Positions 1 through 5,263 of a stretch of DNA of 7,044 nt are shown piece after piece. The translations under genes were made by a program, and so were the position numbers. Origin of the DNA: Hyphomicrobiales bacterium (GTDB lineage: Bacteria > Pseudomonadota > Alphaproteobacteria > Rhizobiales > Xanthobacteraceae); the NCBI GenBank assembly GCA_003164375.1, contig PLTE01000356.1:6414-13457 (forward strand), in the 5' to 3' direction. The notes below the pieces were generated by a model, which saw only the letters and a program-made list of their open reading frames with translations, ran no database searches and was not told the origin of the DNA. Positions within the stretch are counted from its first letter, which is position 1, and the number at the start of each line of letters is the position of its first letter.

Positions 1-329
1 GCGACGACGAGATCGCCGCGCTCGATATGCGAGGCAATCACGGCCTCGCAAACCTGTTCGAACACGCGATAACTCTTGGAAGCCTCACCGGGCGGCACGA
101 TCACGCGGCTCGCCGCCACGTCAGCGCGAGCGAGCGCGGCTTCAGCACCGGCCAGAAGATAACTCGCCACGTTTTCGTCGGTGACGATAAAGGCTTTGGC
201 GCCCGGCCGCAGCGCCGCGATCCGTTTGCCCAGCGACGCCAAAACGCCACGCCCGATAACTATGTCGTAGCTGTGCGCGCCGAGCGCGACGGCGACGGTA
301 GTGGCTTCGCTGCGGATGGGAACTGTCAT
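1..329 (-). CDS. aroB: 3-dehydroquinate synthase, N-terminal part (runs off the left edge)
   Basis: This is the second enzyme of the shikimate pathway, a cytosolic NAD- and metal-dependent enzyme that converts DAHP to 3-dehydroquinate. Only the first 109 complete codons are inside the window. Translating the minus strand from the ATG at 329-327 gives MTVPIRSEATTVAVALGAHS, then YDIVIGRGVL, a TDENV segment, PPGEASKS and ERGDLVVA at the edge. The TDENV and GE-x-SK elements belong to the NAD-binding N-terminal domain of AroB, and ERGDLVVA normally leads into the glycine-rich ALGGG stretch, which is missing here. The metal-binding histidines and the C-terminal domain also lie outside the window. 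The start codon overlaps the aroK stop as ATGA (326-329), so aroK and aroB are probably one transcript with coupled translation. Product identity is firm. The gene's completeness cannot be judged. Confidence 0.93.
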   Translation of the reverse strand, partial: MTVPIRSEATTVAVALGAHSYDIVIGRGVLASLGKRIAALRPGAKAFIVTDENVASYLLAGAEAALARADVAASRVIVPPGEASKSYRVFEQVCEAVIASHIERGDLVV

Positions 330-940
330 GGGCCGGCCCTGTCCTGGGGCGGCACGCCGAGGAAGGCTACAAGCGCGCTCGCTATCTCGCTCACAATCGC
401 TTCGTGCGGCACTTCGCGCGACTGTACCGTGAGGTCGGCTTGCGCGTAGAACGGGGCACGTTCGGCCAACAGCTGGCGCAATGTCGCGGCCGGATCGGCG
501 GTTTGCAGCATCGGCCTGTCGTTCTTGCGCTTGTTGATACGACGCATCACCACGTCCAAGTCGGCGTTGAGCCAGACCGAGACGCCTTTGGCTCTGATGG
601 CAGCACGGGTATCCGCATTCATGACCGCGCCGCCCCCCGTCGCCAGCACCTGCGGACCGCCGTCGAGCAGGCGCGCGATGACGCGAGCTTCGCCGCTGCG
701 GAAGTCGGCCTCGCCGTGGCGAGCGAAAATGTCGGCAATCGTCATGCCGGCGGCCTTCTCGATCTCGGCATCGGCGTCGACAAACGGCACCCCGAGCCGA
801 GCGCCGAGCCGCCGGCCGATCGACGATTTACCCGCCCCCATCATGCCGACCAGCACGATCGAACGGCGATCGAGCCGATGCAGAATCGCGGTCGCCGAGA
901 ATGGCGCGTCCGTGTAATTTTGCACTGTGATATCAGTCAT
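326..940 (-). CDS. aroK: Shikimate kinase
   Basis: It phosphorylates the 3-hydroxyl of shikimate with ATP, the fifth step of the shikimate pathway, in the cytosol. The 204-residue protein shows the family landmarks in order. These are the Walker A loop GMMGAGKS (32-39), the shikimate-binding aspartate in DADAE (D57), GEADFRSGE carrying R81, ATGGGA (GGG 102-104), the lid/ATP arginine in DRPML (R142), and R161 in ERAPFY. The kinase core is of usual size. About 25 residues precede the first beta strand, an extension I recall from other rhizobial AroK proteins. The ATG at 940 is the only Met ahead of the Walker loop, so the start is reasonably fixed, although only a weak AGG lies about 12 bases upstream. 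It leads the aroK-aroB pair and is transcribed divergently from the small membrane gene and xerD. AroK and AroL cannot be told apart from sequence alone; the aroB neighbour favours aroK. Confidence 0.96.
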   Translation of the reverse strand: MTDITVQNYTDAPFSATAILHRLDRRSIVLVGMMGAGKSSIGRRLGARLGVPFVDADAEIEKAAGMTIADIFARHGEADFRSGEARVIARLLDGGPQVLATGGGAVMNADTRAAIRAKGVSVWLNADLDVVMRRINKRKNDRPMLQTADPAATLRQLLAERAPFYAQADLTVQSREVPHEAIVSEIASALVAFLGVPPQDRAGP

Positions 941-1007
941 TTACATCAAAAACCTGAGGCCGAGAGCAGGCGGATCGAGCCCTCGCGAACCGGCCCGGCC
1001 CAAACTC

Positions 1008-1091
1008 GAGGACTTCCTAGACCACTTGCCAGATCACTTGCAAAGTCGTTGGCCGGATCACCTGTCAGATCACTTGCCACGCTTGGCCGAA
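1008..1091. repeat. Imperfect 12-bp tandem repeat between divergent genes
   Basis: Units begin every 12 bases. GACCACTTGCCA (1020-1031), GATCACTTGCAA (1032-1043), GATCACCTGTCA (1056-1067) and GATCACTTGCCA (1068-1079) are clear copies. The unit at 1044-1055 (AGTCGTTGGCCG) keeps 6 of 12 bases and the one at 1008-1019 (GAGGACTTCCTA) keeps 8 of 12. 1080-1091 (CGCTTGGCCGAA) is a further decayed candidate. The array fills much of the 209-bp gap between the aroK start and the small membrane gene. Because the unit is a multiple of three, it reads as a 4-residue repeat on both strands and produces unlikely open frames (plus 927-1133, minus 946-1143). It could be a decayed minisatellite or a cluster of binding sites for a regulator of the divergent genes. 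The sequence does not decide. No convincing promoter was found in the rest of the gap. Confidence 0.75.
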
Positions 1092-1149
1092 CATGATCGT
1101 ACTCGGTCCGGTTCACTGGCACCAATGGGATGAGCGCGGGCACCTGACG

Positions 1150-1299
1150 ATGCCGAGCCTGCTCCGATTACTCGCTGTCATCGCTTTAATCGGCGGCGCC
1201 GTCTATGGCGCTCTCTATGCGCTCTCGCATTACGTGCAACCCAAGCCGCGCGAGATTTCGGTAACGATCCCTCCCGACAAATTCTTCAAAGACCGCTGA
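1150..1299 (+). CDS. Small single-pass membrane protein upstream of xerD
   Basis: A 49-residue protein of unknown function. It starts MPSLLRLLAVIALIGG, followed by AVYGALYALSHYV, which together make one hydrophobic membrane helix at about residues 4-27. A short soluble tail follows (QPKPREISVTIPPDKFFKDR). An arginine ahead of the helix and no cleavage site suggest an anchored protein. I chose the ATG at 1150 because it places the helix at the N-terminus. An in-frame ATG at 1093 would add 19 polar residues that overlap the end of the 12-bp repeat region. The ribosome binding site is weak (GCGGG at 1136-1140). The stop is only 8 bases before the xerD ATG, so the two genes are probably co-transcribed. 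From memory, short proteins of this form precede xerD in related rhizobia; this is unverified. There is no enzymatic motif, and nothing supports a kinase label. Confidence 0.72.
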   Translation: MPSLLRLLAVIALIGGAVYGALYALSHYVQPKPREISVTIPPDKFFKDR

Positions 1300-1301
1300 G
1301 G
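1298..1301 (+). promoter_or_regulatory. xerD ribosome binding site overlapping upstream stop
   Basis: GAGG sits 6 bases before the ATG at 1308 and shares bases with the TGA (1297-1299) of the small membrane gene. This spacing supports the 1308 start of xerD over the later Met at 1344. It also suggests that ribosomes finishing the small gene can re-initiate on xerD. Confidence 0.6.
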
Positions 1302-1307
1302 ATCGCC

Positions 1308-2312
1308 ATGTCGCGAGAAGGGCGTCGTAGAACGGCACGGCCAATGCTGCGAACGATCGCAACACGGGCAAGCGCCGAAGTGGCTCGCCATGCCGATCAA
1401 AACCTCACGGCACTTTATCTCGACATGATGGCGGCCGAACGCGGCGCCGGAACGAACACGCTCGCTGCTTATGGCCGCGACCTTGAGGATTTCTCCGCCT
1501 ATCTCAAAGGTGCCGGACGCTCCATCGCGCGCGCCGACACCGACGATCTGCGCGCCTACCTCGGCGCGCTGTCGCGGCGCGGGTTGGGTGCGGCGACGCA
1601 GGCGCGGCGGCTGTCGGCGATCCGCCAGCTTTATCGATTCCTTTATGCCGAAGGTCACCGCAGCGACGATCCGGCGGCGGTGCTCGAAGGGCCGAAGCGT
1701 CAGCGCGCTTTGCCGAAGACGCTGACACTGGCCGAGGTCGATCGGCTCCTGAGTGTCGCCGGCAAGTCCGAGCCCGCCGCGCCGTTGCCCGAAAGACTTC
1801 GCGCGGCGCGGCTCGCTTGCCTGGTGGAAATGCTGTACGCGACCGGGCTTCGTGTTTCCGAACTCGTCGCTTTGCCGATATCCGCAGCGCGCAAGGATAC
1901 GCGCGTCATCGTCGTGCGTGGCAAGGGCAACAAAGAGCGGCTTGTTCCGCTCAACGACGCCGCCAAGCACGCCATAGCGGATTACCTCGCGCTGCTTGCG
2001 CAGTCGCAACCCGGGGCGCCCTCGAAATGGCTGTTCCCCTCGTTCGGCGAAAGCGGCCATCTCACGCGCCAGCATCTAGCGCGTGAGCTTAAAGCCCTTG
2101 CCGGCGCCGCGGGCTTGCGCGCCGCGCAGTTGAGCCCGCACGTGCTGCGCCATGCTTTTGCCAGCCATCTTCTCCATAATGGCGCGGATCTGCGGGTGGT
2201 ACAGACGCTGCTTGGCCATTCCGACATTTCAACCACGCAAATTTATACCCATGTACTGGAGGAACGCCTCAAAAGCCTGGTGCGCGACTTGCACCCGCTG
2301 GCGCAAGGATAA
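1308..2312 (+). CDS. xerD: Site-specific tyrosine recombinase XerD
   Basis: A cytosolic DNA recombinase that, with XerC and under FtsK control, resolves chromosome dimers at dif during division. The 334-residue protein has the N-terminal SAM-like core-binding domain (about residues 30-117, with NTLAAYGRDLEDF) and the catalytic domain (about 135-325). All catalytic residues are present: R182 in TGLRVSEL, K206 in GKGNKERL, H278 and R281 in SPHVLRHAF, H304 in LLGHSDIS, and the nucleophile Y313 in IYTHV. It is about 30 residues longer than the usual 300, because of an Arg-rich N-terminal extension. The GAGG site 6 bases upstream supports the full start, though Met13 (1344) cannot be excluded. XerD is preferred over XerC because of the position next to accA and the GHSDISTTQIYTHV motif, but the two paralogues are close and a tree would be needed to settle it. 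It is a complete housekeeping Xer protein with no sign of a mobile-element integrase. Confidence 0.93.
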   Translation: MSREGRRRTARPMLRTIATRASAEVARHADQNLTALYLDMMAAERGAGTNTLAAYGRDLEDFSAYLKGAGRSIARADTDDLRAYLGALSRRGLGAATQARRLSAIRQLYRFLYAEGHRSDDPAAVLEGPKRQRALPKTLTLAEVDRLLSVAGKSEPAAPLPERLRAARLACLVEMLYATGLRVSELVALPISAARKDTRVIVVRGKGNKERLVPLNDAAKHAIADYLALLAQSQPGAPSKWLFPSFGESGHLTRQHLARELKALAGAAGLRAAQLSPHVLRHAFASHLLHNGADLRVVQTLLGHSDISTTQIYTHVLEERLKSLVRDLHPLAQG

Positions 2313-2428
2313 GTTGGCAAGAATGCACAGAGCTTTTGGCCTCTGCTTGACTTCCACGCGAGGCGCGGGCGAGTTTGCCGCCGCTCCAGCCGGAGCCGTT
2401 CATCTTCTTGGTAAAAGTTGCCGGCGCG
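2313..2428 (+). other. Spacer between xerD and accA
   Basis: This 116-bp gap contains a small hairpin, CAGAG (2328-2332) with CTCTG (2341-2345) around an 8-base loop and no T-run after it, so it is a poor terminator. A CTTGAC hexamer at 2346-2351 resembles a -35 box, but no acceptable -10 lies 16-18 bases on. An accA promoter here is possible but not demonstrated. Read-through from xerD is equally compatible. Confidence 0.35.
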
Positions 2429-3379
2429 ATGCGTAGCTATCTCGATTTCGAAAAGCCGGTGGCCGAGCTTGAGGCCAAGATCGACGAATTGCGCGCGCTC
2501 GAGAGCGACGGCACCGCAATCGCGGAGGAAATCGGGCGCATCGAAGGCAGGGCGGCCGTGGCGCTCAAGGAACTCTACGCCGGCCTGACGCCGTGGCAGA
2601 AGACGCAAGTGGCGCGCCATCCGCAACGGCCGCATTGCCTCGATTACATCGCGGCGCTGATCGCCGATTTTGTGCCGCTTGCGGGCGACCGTAAATACGG
2701 TGAAGACCCGTCGATCATCGGTGGGTTTGGCCGTTTCCGTGGCGACAGTGTCTGCATCATCGGCCACGAAAAGGGCTCCGACACCGAAAGCCGGCTCAAG
2801 CACAATTTCGGCATGGCGCGGCCCGAGGGCTACCGCAAGGCGGCGCGGCTGATGGCCATGGCCGACCATTTCGACGTGCCGGTCGTCGCGCTGGTCGACA
2901 CTGCAGGCGCTTATCCCGGCATCGGCGCGGAGGAACGCGGCCAAGCCGAAGCGATCGCCCGCTCCACCGAAGCCTGCCTCGCCATCGGCGTCCCCAACGT
3001 TGCCGCGATCATCGGAGAAGGCGGTTCCGGAGGCGCCATTGCGATCGCAACCGCCAACCGCGTACTGATGCTGGAACACTCGATTTACAGTGTGATCTCG
3101 CCGGAGGGCGCGGCATCGATCCTATGGCGCGATACCGCGAAAGCGCAGGAGGCTGCGTCGAATATGAAAATTACCGCTCAGGATCTTGTGCGATTCGGCG
3201 TCGTCGATGCGATCGTGCCCGAGCCGACCGGCGGCGCGCATCGCGATCAGGCGGCAGCCATCGCGGCAGCCGGTGAGGCAATCGCCGCAGCGCTCGACGA
3301 AATGCGCGGCCTCGATCGCGCCACCATCGTGCGACTGCGGCGCGAGAAGTTTTTTGCGATCGGACGGACGCTCAGCTGA
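2429..3379 (+). CDS. accA: Acetyl-CoA carboxylase carboxyltransferase subunit alpha
   Basis: AccA pairs with AccD as the carboxyltransferase that moves CO2 from biotinyl-AccB to acetyl-CoA, giving malonyl-CoA for fatty-acid synthesis in the cytosol. From the ATG at 2429 the protein is 316 residues, the usual family length. It begins MRSYLDFEKPVAELEAKIDE, a typical N-terminal helix region. The crotonase-like fold follows, with PSIIGGFGRF (95-104), DTAGAYPGIGAEERGQ (157-172), the glycine-rich oxyanion segment GEGGSGGA (196-203) and SPEGAASILW (224-233). A TTG at 2375 extends the frame by 18 residues that lack family character, so it was not used. No strong Shine-Dalgarno precedes 2429. AccA normally lacks a zinc finger (that is in AccD), and none is seen. 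The gene follows xerD on the same strand after 116 bp. accD and accBC are not in the window. Confidence 0.96.
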   Translation: MRSYLDFEKPVAELEAKIDELRALESDGTAIAEEIGRIEGRAAVALKELYAGLTPWQKTQVARHPQRPHCLDYIAALIADFVPLAGDRKYGEDPSIIGGFGRFRGDSVCIIGHEKGSDTESRLKHNFGMARPEGYRKAARLMAMADHFDVPVVALVDTAGAYPGIGAEERGQAEAIARSTEACLAIGVPNVAAIIGEGGSGGAIAIATANRVLMLEHSIYSVISPEGAASILWRDTAKAQEAASNMKITAQDLVRFGVVDAIVPEPTGGAHRDQAAAIAAAGEAIAAALDEMRGLDRATIVRLRREKFFAIGRTLS

Positions 3380-3405
3380 CGACGGCCGGGGCGGAGCGCT
3401 TGCGC

Positions 3406-3423
3406 CGACCGATTATCCGGTCG
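3406..3423. terminator. Hairpin 27 bp after accA, candidate terminator
   Basis: CGACCG (3406-3411) pairs perfectly with CGGTCG (3418-3423) around the 6-base loop ATTATC. No T-run follows, so intrinsic termination is doubtful. It may mark the 3' end of the accA transcript or only slow the polymerase. Confidence 0.35.
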
Positions 3424-3481
3424 ACTAGGCCCGTTTGCCACAATCTTGCCCGGATTCCGCCCGACGCGGTTAATGTCGTTA

Positions 3482-3531
3482 ATTCATTGAACTTCCGAGT
3501 CAAATTTGGCGATAATTTACTATTCATTGAA
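3482..3531. repeat. Two copies of ATTCATTGAA, 40 bp apart, around a promoter
   Basis: Exact 10-base copies lie at 3482-3491 and 3522-3531. The inner 9 bases, TTCATTGAA, are a near-palindrome (TTCA-T-TGAA). The first copy overlaps the predicted -35 box and the second lies on the predicted transcription start. The 40-bp period is close to four helical turns, so both copies face the same side of the DNA. Just upstream, GTTAAT also occurs twice with a 9-bp period (3469-3474, 3478-3483). The arrangement suits operators for a dimeric regulator, but that is inference. Confidence 0.5.
3487..3516 (+). promoter_or_regulatory. Predicted sigma-70-type promoter for the lipoprotein gene
   Basis: The -35 box TTGAAC (3487-3492) and the -10 box GATAAT (3511-3516) are 18 bases apart, in an AT-rich island within GC-rich DNA. 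Transcription would start near 3523, leaving a 5' leader of about 100 bases before the lipoprotein gene. The palindrome CAAATTTG (3501-3508) lies in the spacer. Confidence 0.55.
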
Positions 3532-3621
3532 TGCCGACACGCTCCACGGGGGGACCGGCGGCCGGCTGCCTTGCGAAAGCCACTTCTTGCGGATAACGAT
3601 TAAACAAGTGATGACAAGGGG

Positions 3622-5205
3622 ATGGTCCATCCGGTGGGGAATATTGCGGTGATCCGCGCCAGCGTTGTCCGCGCATTTTCGTCGCGCGCGATCCGCTTCC
3701 GTGTCTTCATGACATCGGTAGCACTCGCAGGCGCGTTGGCGCTTGCCGGCTGTTACGTCGATGAAGGCTACCAGCTGCCGAGCCGGGCGATGAAAGAACT
3801 CTCGCCGGAGATGCTGGCGCTGCTCAATCAGAAGAACATGCCGAAGGATTCGCCGGTTCTCGTGCGTCTTTTCAAAGAAGAATCCGAACTCGAAGTCTGG
3901 AAGCAGGACACCACCGGCCAGTTCCAGTTGCTGAAGGTTTATCCGATCTGCCGCTGGTCGGGCGAGCTTGGGCCAAAGAAAGTCGAGGGCGACCGCCAGG
4001 CGCCCGAGGGCTTCTACTCGATCACGCCCGGTTTGATGAATCCCAATTCCAGCTATTATCTCGCTATCAATGTCGGCTTCCCCAACGCCTACGACAAGGC
4101 GAATGGCTTTACCGGCGCGTTTCTGATGATCCACGGCGATTGCTCTTCGCGCGGCTGTTACGCCATGACCGATGAGCAGATCGGCGAAATCTATTCTCTG
4201 GCGCGCGAAGCGTTTCTCGGCGGCCAGAAAGAGTTCCAGATCCAGGCTTATCCATTCCGCATGACGGCGGCCAATCTCGCCCGCCATCGCACCAATCCGA
4301 ACATGCCGTTCTGGAGAATGATCAAGGAAGGCAACGACCATTTCATGGTGACGCATCTCGAACCTAAGGTCGATGTCTGCGATCGCCATTACGTGTTTGA
4401 CGCGCAGCCGCCGACAGGTTCGACGAAGCCGCTGGTTTTCAGCCCGACCGGCCACTGTCCAGTCTACGAAGTTCCGCAAGAAATTGCCGGGCCGGCCGGC
4501 GAGAAGGAACACAACGACGATTACCAGATCGCCCAACTGATCAAAGACAATGCGCCGATCGCACCGATCACGATGGGCACCGATGGCGGCATGAATCGAG
4601 TCTTCGTCGCCAAACTCGAAACCACTCAGCCGCTTTACGACAACGACGGCCATGTGCACGCGCCGCCGATCCATCCGGGCATGCCGCCGCCTACATTGAG
4701 CGGACCTCGGGAAGATCCTCAGTCGGGAGTGCTTGCCTCGGAGGCGAACTCTTCCCGCGGCCTATTCGGCAATCTGTTCGATTCCAAACCGAGCACCCAG
4801 ACCTCGAAGAGTCAGGTCGCGTCCGGCGGCACCGGCGCCGACGACCATTCGAACTTCTTTGGCAATCTGTTCAAGCCGAAGAGCACGGCCGCTCAGCAGG
4901 CGCCCGCTGCTGATGCGCAAGGCGTCGCGCTCGCCGGCTTGCCGCCGGCACCGCGCAAATCCGAATCGGCAAAAACCGATCAGCAAAAGGCCGAACCGCA
5001 ATTCAGCGCGCCGCAGAGAACCACGCCGCAAAACCCCACGCCACAGGTCGCCGAAGCTCCCAAGACCAAATCGCCGCCGGATAAGTCGCAGCAAGACGCC
5101 AGCGCCGCGCCGCCGCCGCCGGCCAGCACCGGCAGCTTGATCAGGGGTGCGCAGCCCGTCGTGCCGGCCGGTACGTTCGACGGCCGTTGGGCGGGATTGC
5201 AGTAA
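3622..5205 (+). CDS. YkuD/YafK-type L,D-transpeptidase-like lipoprotein with long disordered tail
   Basis: Numbering is from the ATG at 3622 (527 residues). An Arg-rich start and a hydrophobic segment lead to the lipobox LAGC, with lipidated C44, so the mature protein should be membrane-anchored in the periplasm. The YkuD-type catalytic domain spans about 78-212, with KEESELEVWKQD, YPICRWSGELGP and the active-site motif HGDCSSRGCYAM (H171, nucleophile C179). The HG-x-C-x-S-x-GC pattern fits the YafK branch (COG3034). Members of the wider family form or cut bonds in peptidoglycan; E. coli YafK/DpaA releases Lpp from it. Which reaction occurs here cannot be read from sequence. Residues about 330-527 are low-complexity, rich in Pro, Ala, Gln, Ser and Lys, with a twice-used FGNLF motif, ending GTFDGRWAGLQ. 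The start is unresolved: GGGG abuts this ATG with no spacing, while the in-frame GTG at 3649 has GGTGGGGA 8 bases upstream. Both keep the lipobox. It has its own predicted promoter and converges on secA. Confidence 0.88.
   Translation: MVHPVGNIAVIRASVVRAFSSRAIRFRVFMTSVALAGALALAGCYVDEGYQLPSRAMKELSPEMLALLNQKNMPKDSPVLVRLFKEESELEVWKQDTTGQFQLLKVYPICRWSGELGPKKVEGDRQAPEGFYSITPGLMNPNSSYYLAINVGFPNAYDKANGFTGAFLMIHGDCSSRGCYAMTDEQIGEIYSLAREAFLGGQKEFQIQAYPFRMTAANLARHRTNPNMPFWRMIKEGNDHFMVTHLEPKVDVCDRHYVFDAQPPTGSTKPLVFSPTGHCPVYEVPQEIAGPAGEKEHNDDYQIAQLIKDNAPIAPITMGTDGGMNRVFVAKLETTQPLYDNDGHVHAPPIHPGMPPPTLSGPREDPQSGVLASEANSSRGLFGNLFDSKPSTQTSKSQVASGGTGADDHSNFFGNLFKPKSTAAQQAPAADAQGVALAGLPPAPRKSESAKTDQQKAEPQFSAPQRTTPQNPTPQVAEAPKTKSPPDKSQQDASAAPPPPASTGSLIRGAQPVVPAGTFDGRWAGLQ
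4765..4887 (+). repeat. Duplicated FGNLF-x-x-K motif in the lipoprotein tail
   Basis: FGNLFDSKPST (residues 382-392) and FGNLFKPKST (413-422) recur 31 residues apart in the disordered tail. At DNA level they share the exact 12-mer GGCAATCTGTTC (4768-4779 and 4861-4872). The motif is the only hydrophobic element in otherwise polar, low-complexity sequence. That is what a short binding motif would look like, or the remains of a duplicated segment. Confidence 0.65.
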
Positions 5206-5222
5206 GCAGAAGACGGACAGCT

Positions 5223-5261
5223 GACGACGGCAGTTTTATCCAACGTTCGTCTTGCGTCGTC
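5223..5261. terminator. Hairpin between convergent genes, candidate bidirectional terminator
   Basis: GACGACG (5223-5229) pairs with CGTCGTC (5255-5261) around a 25-base loop, right after both stop codons in the 58-bp convergent gap. A competing pair, AAGACG (5210-5215) with CGTCTT (5248-5253), interleaves with it, so only one can form unless a pseudoknot does. Neither has a proper T-run. Termination is plausible by position more than by structure. Confidence 0.3.
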
Positions 5262-5263
5262 CG

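Noticed and set aside
404..1096. 230-codon plus-strand open frame
   Set aside because: It is antisense to aroK and then runs through the 12-bp repeat; no family features.
927..1143. Open frames on both strands coding for DHL- or SDL-type short repeats
   Set aside because: They arise because the 12-bp repeat unit is a multiple of three; they lack ribosome binding sites and non-repeat protein content.
1230..2075. 281-codon minus-strand open frame
   Set aside because: It is antisense to the small gene and xerD, with no domain character.
1308..2312. Phage or integron integrase marking a mobile element
   Set aside because: Sequence and context are those of housekeeping XerD; no attachment-site duplication, tRNA or other mobile genes nearby.
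2346..2375. CTTGAC hexamer as an accA promoter
   Set aside because: No acceptable -10 element lies 16-18 bases downstream; kept only as a note in the spacer entry.
2243..3079. 278-codon minus-strand open frame
   Set aside because: It is antisense to accA, whose family motifs are unmistakable; the composition is typical of a shadow frame.
3487..3503. TTGA...TCAA inverted pair as an FNR/FixK site
   Set aside because: The gap between TTGA and TCAA is 9 bases; the FNR/FixK box needs 6 (TTGAT-N4-ATCAA).
3520..4674. 384-codon open frame on the minus strand
   Set aside because: It lies antisense to the catalytic domain of the lipoprotein, is rich in Arg/His/Asp with no recognisable domain, and is explained by GC-rich codon bias in the sense gene.
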